A stretch of DNA of 9,324 nt from Candidatus Aminicenantota bacterium (GTDB lineage: Bacteria; Acidobacteriota; Aminicenantia; Aminicenantales; Aminicenantaceae), in assembly GCA_030670375.1 (NCBI GenBank), contig DAOVBT010000045.1, positions 1-9,324 of the forward strand. The letters run 5' to 3'. Shown here one piece after another: positions 5,511 to 9,324 of this stretch (its first letter is position 1; every line of letters begins with the position of its first letter). The position numbers and the translations under genes were made by a program. Under the pieces are notes generated by a model. That model ran no database searches, was not told where the DNA came from, and saw only the letters and a program-made list of their open reading frames with translations.

Positions 5511-6488
5511 TTAGAGATTCTTTATCTGTTGTTCCAATTCTCCGATGCGTTCGTTTAACCGATCGATCTGAGAGTAAAATACGGACAGCTCCTGTTGATT
5601 TTCCCTTGTTTCATCGGTTTGTTTGCCTAAACGCACGAACAGAGGATCCTTTTTTTTCTCGACGTGTTCTATTTTATCGAGCAGTTTTTCTTTGCTCCTT
5701 TTCCACTCCTTGATTTCTTTATGGAATTCACGGATTCTTTTCTTGCCGCCTTCTTCGATCGCTTTCAGTTTTTTATCCAATTCATCGATTTTTTCTTGAT
5801 GATCTTTTCGCTCTTTTTCCAAACCCAGGCGTTTATCCACAAGTCTCTTTATGGTTTCATCCACCTCTTCTCTTTGTTTGTTCAGCTCATCGAGTTTGTC
5901 ATCGATCTCATTGCCGGATGAGGTGATGCCTCTGACAACTCCTTCCAGTTCTTTCTGTTTCTCTGTAACTTTCACCTCCAGCACTCTTCCCTCATCCTTT
6001 ATTTCCGCCAACTTTTCCTGGTACGGTTTTCTTGCCGATTCCTGTTCTGTTATCGAATCCTTGTGCTTCTGGATGAATTGTTCCAGATCGGCTTCCAGTC
6101 CTTTGATTTTCGAAAGCACATCATTTAATTCTCGCTTGAGGTCTTGTTTGTTTTGTTCGAGCTTATCGAGCTCTTGGTGGATTTTTTCTCCCTCGGGAAT
6201 TTTAAGCTTATCTTCCCAGACTTTTTTTCCGAGGCTCGGGATGAATTCATCCTTTTTGCGGCAGTCCCTTTTCAGCCGAACCTGAAGCCGTAGTTTGATT
6301 AGCTTTTTCTTTGCCCCAAAAAGAAACAGATTTATGCGTCGCCTCAGATTTTTGTCGCGCAGGAATATGAATACGACCAGAAGCAGGATCACAAAAAGAA
6401 GGAGCCAGAATGTCCAGTAGGGAAGTCCCTCGGCAGATCCCGCAGGAGGGGTCTGTTTGGCAAAGATATTTTCGAGAATTTCTCTCAT
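5511..6488 (-). CDS. Membrane-anchored coiled-coil protein, function unknown
   Basis: This is a 325-aa protein with one strong transmembrane helix near the N-terminus (about 25-43, rich in Leu/Val/Phe). A very basic juxtamembrane stretch follows (about 44-80, many Arg/Lys). From about 97 to the end there is an almost continuous Glu/Lys/Leu heptad-like coiled coil, broken near 186-194 (GITSSGN) and 280-290. By the positive-inside rule the coil should be cytoplasmic. No catalytic motif, zinc ligand or known domain is visible, and coiled-coil composition makes chance similarity to SMC- or Rad50-like proteins meaningless. The start has no clear Shine-Dalgarno (AGGGG is about 15 nt away), but no better in-frame start is visible. 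It is the first gene of the apparent unit coiled-coil/queH/hypF, with its own promoter upstream. Confidence 0.82.
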   Translation of the reverse strand: MREILENIFAKQTPPAGSAEGLPYWTFWLLLFVILLLVVFIFLRDKNLRRRINLFLFGAKKKLIKLRLQVRLKRDCRKKDEFIPSLGKKVWEDKLKIPEGEKIHQELDKLEQNKQDLKRELNDVLSKIKGLEADLEQFIQKHKDSITEQESARKPYQEKLAEIKDEGRVLEVKVTEKQKELEGVVRGITSSGNEIDDKLDELNKQREEVDETIKRLVDKRLGLEKERKDHQEKIDELDKKLKAIEEGGKKRIREFHKEIKEWKRSKEKLLDKIEHVEKKKDPLFVRLGKQTDETRENQQELSVFYSQIDRLNERIGELEQQIKNL

Positions 6489-6508
6489 TTCGGCGACAAT
6501 GTTCCCCT

Positions 6509-6537
6509 ATTTTTCACGTTTGTCCCTGTTTTGTCAA
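6509..6537 (-). promoter_or_regulatory. Probable sigma70-type promoter of the coiled-coil/queH/hypF unit
   Basis: On the minus strand a perfect TTGACA (6537-6532) is followed by a 17-nt spacer and AAAAAT (6514-6509, 4/6 to TATAAT). This predicts a start near 6502 and a short leader of about 14 nt before the ATG at 6488. It lies immediately downstream of the hairpin that ends the carboxypeptidase gene, marking a boundary between two transcription units on the same strand. Confidence 0.55.
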
Positions 6538-6542
6538 TATAT

Positions 6543-6566
6543 AATTAGGTGACGGGATACCTAATT
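6543..6566. repeat. Hairpin at the end of the carboxypeptidase gene, degenerate match to the 4886-4958 element
   Basis: AATTAGGT (6543-6550) and ACCTAATT (6559-6566) form a perfect 8-bp stem around an 8-nt loop, spanning the stop codon (6545-6547) of the M14 gene. GGTGACGGGATACC (6548-6561) matches GGGGACAGGATACC of the queH-hypF element at 12 of 14 positions in the same orientation. The last residues of the carboxypeptidase (YPVT) and its stop are read from it. No T-run follows in the minus direction (ATATATTG), so as a terminator it is weak. Confidence 0.5.
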
Positions 6567-7828
6567 CGCAGTGATTTTCCTTGTTGCTGTCGGGTATGAC
6601 TTTGGGAAGTGTGGGACTGGGAAGGATAGGTCTGTATGCACCAATCGATAAGATACAATGCTGCCGGTAAATTTTCATTGAAGATAGGCAGGATATCCGA
6701 TTCGGCATTAAAGAATTCCCCGGTGATCCTGCTGTCCGGCGGGAGCTCGATCGTATAGGAAGGAATCCCATGCTCGCCGAAACTCCAGTCTGTGGTATCA
6801 CCATTGGTCAAATAAAATCCAGCCCCAGCCCGTTCCGCTGCGTAATATCTTCCGTTCACCGACTTCATCAACTGGGACATCTTGTCCCCGATCTCGAACA
6901 GGATATCCTCTTTATCAGAGGCCTCCTCCGTGAATCCCCACGGATACAGTATCACCTGGGAGTAGTTGTGGTAGGACACCAGCGCCTGAAAATTCTTCTG
7001 ACCGAAAAGATCGCGCACCGCTTGGATTTCCGGTTCTGTGAACGGGCCTGTCCCTCTGTAGACTTCGGATGCCGAGTTTGGACTCGACCCCAGATTGTCC
7101 CAACCCCATTTGTAGCCATAGTTTCGGTTAAGGTCCACCCCATACGTCCCATCCTCGTTGTTCCGCATGTTTTTTCGCCAATATCTGTAAAAATGGATGG
7201 AATACTCCAGCCCATCCGGGTTGACCAGCGGAACGATCCATATATCACAGTTATCCACCAAACGTTTTACCTCTGCATCTGTGCCATAGTTCTCGACGAG
7301 ATATTTTCCGAGCAGATAAGGAACTTCTACCGATATCCACTCCCTGGCATGGTGACAGCCGAGAAAAATGACGGAAGCCTCGTTTTCCTGTAGCCCCACA
7401 TTGTCGCTTATTCTCAGCGCGTAGATATTCCTTTGCTCGAGGCTGTCTCCTATATCGATCACCTGTGCCACATCGGGATAGGCATCTGCCAGCGCCATCA
7501 AATCCCGCTCCAATTCAGTATAGGAATGAAAGTCACCGTTCGCCCCGCTTTGGATTGTGAATACACCCTGTTCCCTGGGATAAAACTTGTGAGATTCTAT
7601 GTCATACGGAATATTTTTGGCGTCGAGCGCGATCAAATCATTCGGAGATGCCACGATATAAATGTTCCCTTCTTTTTCCATCAGGAGGTCAAGATTCAAT
7701 TCCAAGAGCTCTTCCCGATTCTCCTGATTTTTGTCTATGCGGATGATTTCCCTGTCTGTAGAATGTTGAGCATCGATAGGGCCCAGGATAAAACAAATAA
7801 AACTTAAAACGATCAGAATGTTTTTCAT
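6545..7828 (-). CDS. Secreted M14-family zinc carboxypeptidase
   Basis: This metallocarboxypeptidase of the carboxypeptidase A/T type removes C-terminal residues from peptides outside the cytoplasm. In numbering from the ATG at 7828 (427 aa), residues 1-20 are a Sec signal peptide (MKN, hydrophobic core, cleavage near DA-Q). A propeptide-like region follows to about 95. The catalytic domain carries the zinc ligands H160 and E163 (HHAREW) and H287 (SYHNYS), substrate-binding R218 (YWRKNMR) and N234-R235 (DLNRNYG), and catalytic E361 (YTIELPP). The domain ends near 400. A short tail with SQSHT twice (403-412) then runs into the hairpin repeat, which provides the stop. The frame extends to a GTG at 7840, but GAGGA lies 5 nt before 7828, supporting that ATG. 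It starts 8 nt after the outer-membrane protein gene and is probably co-transcribed with it. The tail does not look like a type IX secretion sorting domain. Confidence 0.94.
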   Translation of the reverse strand: MKNILIVLSFICFILGPIDAQHSTDREIIRIDKNQENREELLELNLDLLMEKEGNIYIVASPNDLIALDAKNIPYDIESHKFYPREQGVFTIQSGANGDFHSYTELERDLMALADAYPDVAQVIDIGDSLEQRNIYALRISDNVGLQENEASVIFLGCHHAREWISVEVPYLLGKYLVENYGTDAEVKRLVDNCDIWIVPLVNPDGLEYSIHFYRYWRKNMRNNEDGTYGVDLNRNYGYKWGWDNLGSSPNSASEVYRGTGPFTEPEIQAVRDLFGQKNFQALVSYHNYSQVILYPWGFTEEASDKEDILFEIGDKMSQLMKSVNGRYYAAERAGAGFYLTNGDTTDWSFGEHGIPSYTIELPPDSRITGEFFNAESDILPIFNENLPAALYLIDWCIQTYPSQSHTSQSHTRQQQGKSLRIRYPVT

Positions 7829-7836
7829 GAAAATCC

Positions 7837-9078
7837 TCACAGAAAATAACTCAGGGTAATCGCAATTTTTCGGCCGTACAGGTCACGACCAGAGCCCTTT
7901 TCATTGCCGAACATCGCCCCTGCGTCCAGCTGCAGCCGCTGCCAATACAAACCAAAACCCAAAGTGTAGTACATGTAATGTGTAGTCGGCTCTTTGACCG
8001 GTTGAGGATCATAGCTCAATCCCACCCGTATCGGCATCCGGATATTTTGCTGGAATAAACGGAATGAACCCATGTATTCAAATCCTCCGCTAACTTTGAT
8101 GATGCTTTTAAATTCCCGTTTGATTTCTTCATCGAAATAAGTAACCGAATAGGACGACCAATGGAAATAACTCACATCGGATGCCACCCTGAGCTGTGGA
8201 GAAAACCTGTAGTCCACACCGATGCCGAGGACCAACGGCTGTTTGTATTTATTCTTGGCTGTTGCGTCAATCCTTATATCCGTGTTGCCCTGAGGCGAAT
8301 CGTAACGCAGATTGCTCTCGCTTTCCGCTTCTTTTGAGTAGGGGGTTCGAAACACGGCGGCTATCGTAAGTTTTTCATCGACATCCGCTGCCAAACCTCC
8401 GTTCACATAGAATCCCTTGAATTCGTGCTTTTTTCGATCGGAAATGGTCACTCCGCTGTAGTACATGTTTTCCACGACCGTCTTTTCCATCGATCCGACG
8501 ACATAGTTCATACCGATCCCGAAGGAAATCCAGTCTCCGAATTCTCGTGCCAGGGAAAGATTGTAATTCCTAAGAAGACCGGTTTGTTTGAACTCGAACA
8601 AATACAGGACTTCGCCCCCCAACACATAATCTGATTTTTGCGATGGCCGATCGTAATTTTCGAGAAGCCCGATGCTTATCCCCACGGCCCATCCCTTGTA
8701 GGCATAAGTGGCTCCTGCAAAGTCTAAGGCATAAATCCCCATGGCGCTGTTTCCCTCAGAAGCCAGCACACCGGTATTTACGATGGCGTACTTGTCCAAG
8801 GAGGCCGCAGTGTAGGAACCGTTCAGACTGCAAGAAAATTTTGGCAGGGATGTCAAGCGGGCCGGATTGATGCCAGTAGCAGACGAGTCGGCAACCAAAG
8901 CAAACTGTGTTTCCCCCATCCCAACCGCAGATGCAGTCGGGATCCCGAATGTGTTCCATGTGCGGAATGGGGCTTCATCCTCGTATTGCCCGATGGTGAG
9001 CTGGGCCCATACCGGAATAGAAAATAGGACAAAAAAGCACAAAAAAACCACGAGTGGATAGCATGTTATTTTTTTCAT
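7837..9078 (-). CDS. Outer-membrane beta-barrel protein, OMPP1/PorV-like
   Basis: This 413-aa exported protein has a signal peptide (1-25, cleavage after PVWA). The motif GMGETQFALVAD followed by SSATGINPARL (about 53-75) is the hallmark N-terminal segment of the FadL/OMPP1-like and PorV/PorQ group ('GMG...ALaDDs.A..wNPAgL'). The remainder alternates polar and hydrophobic residues with many aromatics (GFYVNGGLA, LVLGIGVDYRF, LRVASDVSYFHW, YTLGFGLYWQRLQLDAGAMF), as expected for membrane beta-strands. It ends in an aromatic-rich final strand (ITLSYFL). Such proteins form outer-membrane channels or act as surface anchors; the cargo is not deducible. GGAAG (9092-9088) lies 9 nt before the ATG. 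The following M14 carboxypeptidase gene is 8 nt downstream. A FadL-type lipid channel and a PorV-type scaffold are both possible. Confidence 0.85.
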   Translation of the reverse strand: MKKITCYPLVVFLCFFVLFSIPVWAQLTIGQYEDEAPFRTWNTFGIPTASAVGMGETQFALVADSSATGINPARLTSLPKFSCSLNGSYTAASLDKYAIVNTGVLASEGNSAMGIYALDFAGATYAYKGWAVGISIGLLENYDRPSQKSDYVLGGEVLYLFEFKQTGLLRNYNLSLAREFGDWISFGIGMNYVVGSMEKTVVENMYYSGVTISDRKKHEFKGFYVNGGLAADVDEKLTIAAVFRTPYSKEAESESNLRYDSPQGNTDIRIDATAKNKYKQPLVLGIGVDYRFSPQLRVASDVSYFHWSSYSVTYFDEEIKREFKSIIKVSGGFEYMGSFRLFQQNIRMPIRVGLSYDPQPVKEPTTHYMYYTLGFGLYWQRLQLDAGAMFGNEKGSGRDLYGRKIAITLSYFL

Positions 9079-9093
9079 TTTTTTCGACTTCCG

Positions 9094-9123
9094 ATTGTAG
9101 CGCTCTTGCAGTAATTCCGCAAG
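9094..9123 (-). promoter_or_regulatory. Candidate promoter with a spacer inverted repeat, outer-membrane/carboxypeptidase unit
   Basis: On the minus strand TTGCGG (9122-9117, 3/6) is 17 nt from TACAAT (9099-9094, 5/6). The predicted start (about 9087) would leave a leader of only ~9 nt and would leave the GGAAG Shine-Dalgarno at or before the transcript start, so an upstream start may be used instead. CTTGC (9105-9109) and GCAAG (9119-9123) form an inverted repeat over the -35 box and spacer, a plausible operator position. Confidence 0.35.
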
Positions 9124-9177
9124 TTAAAAACAGTTGAGTTAGATTTTCTCTGCAGCTGGCATCATTCTGCCCTTTTA

Positions 9178-9206
9178 TTGCAAATTTACCCCATGTGTGC
9201 TATAGA
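9178..9206 (+). promoter_or_regulatory. Probable extended -10 promoter of fabH
   Basis: TTGCAA (9178-9183, 4/6) is followed by a 17-nt spacer and TATAGA (9201-9206, 4/6), preceded by TG at 9198-9199 in the extended -10 position. The predicted start is near 9213. That excludes the in-frame ATG at 9209 and leaves the ATG at 9230 as the start of fabH. It diverges from the outer-membrane protein gene across a 151-bp spacer. Confidence 0.5.
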
Positions 9207-9229
9207 ATATGGTTTATTCAGGCAAAAAA

Positions 9230-9324
9230 ATGGAAAAAACGGAAAGAAGAAAAATCAAGATCACAGGCACGGGATTTTATGTTCCGGATAAAGTTTTGAC
9301 AAATTTCGACTTGGAAAAGATTGT
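9230..9324 (+). CDS. fabH: 3-oxoacyl-ACP synthase III (FabH), N-terminal fragment cut by the window edge
   Basis: Only 31 codons and two bases are inside the window. The translation contains ITGTGFYVPDKVLTNFDLEKIV (from residue 11, shown here with its first residues ITGTG and VLTN as landmarks), the standard N-terminal beta-strand and helix of FabH, which usually reads like 'I.GTGsYlPekvltN.DLekiv'. FabH condenses acetyl-CoA (or branched acyl-CoA) with malonyl-ACP to start fatty acid synthesis in the cytoplasm. The catalytic Cys, His and Asn lie beyond the edge, so other ketoacyl synthase III-type enzymes are not ruled out. AGG (9220-9222) lies 7 nt before this ATG as a weak ribosome binding site. 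Confidence 0.85.
   Translation, partial: MEKTERRKIKITGTGFYVPDKVLTNFDLEKI

Noticed and set aside
5851..6285. 144-codon plus-strand ORF opposite the coiled-coil gene
   Set aside because: It is Ser/Phe/Leu-rich, the expected complement of a Glu/Lys-rich coiled coil, and has no supporting signal.
6770..7393. 207-codon plus-strand ORF opposite the M14 gene
   Set aside because: The minus-strand frame carries all carboxypeptidase catalytic residues. The plus frame has no recognisable domain.
9209..9229. Upstream in-frame ATG for fabH at 9209
   Set aside because: It lies before the transcription start predicted from the extended -10 promoter and lacks a ribosome binding site.

Overview
The window is about 45% GC and carries eight genes plus the first 31 codons of a ninth. 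It looks like a Gram-negative (diderm), probably anaerobic or strict-redox bacterium. The signs are an 'Alvin'-type bacterial 2[4Fe-4S] ferredoxin, a signal-peptide-bearing outer-membrane beta-barrel, a secreted carboxypeptidase, HypF (NiFe-hydrogenase maturation) and QueH (the metal-dependent, oxygen-sensitive type of epoxyqueuosine reductase). I cannot fix the phylum from sequence alone. The style is compatible with a Candidatus Aminicenantes- or Acidobacteria-like lineage, but that is a weak inference.

Layout, left half (plus strand). A GC-richer, foldable block at 1-90 gives way to an AT-rich promoter region. A small ferredoxin gene follows (228-473), then a likely intrinsic terminator (509-538) and a site-2-protease-like M50 membrane metalloprotease (574-1506). 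A 282-bp intergenic region contains four TGTTGAAAA-like motifs. It leads to a zinc-ribbon membrane protein of unknown function (1789-2583), whose -10 element lies almost on its start codon. An inverted repeat at 2559-2598 separates this gene from the convergent hypF.

Right half (minus strand). Reading right to left, one transcription unit is an OMPP1/PorV-like outer-membrane protein (9078-7837) followed after 8 nt by a secreted M14 zinc carboxypeptidase (7828-6545). A hairpin ends that unit and a good sigma70-type promoter (6537-6509) starts the next: a membrane-anchored coiled-coil protein (6488-5511), queH (5485-4907) and hypF (4869-2602), closely packed. A fabH gene begins divergently at the right edge (9230 onward) with its own extended -10 promoter.

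The most distinctive non-coding signal is a REP/MITE-like inverted repeat (4886-4958, arms containing GGGGACAGGATAC). It sits between queH and hypF and supplies the last codons and the stop of queH. A degenerate 14-bp match (12/14) lies at 6548-6561, again exactly at a gene end, where it encodes the last residues and stop of the carboxypeptidase. I see no CRISPR array, tRNA, rRNA, transposase gene, prophage gene or recognisable defence system. The least explained proteins are the zinc-ribbon membrane protein and the coiled-coil membrane protein.
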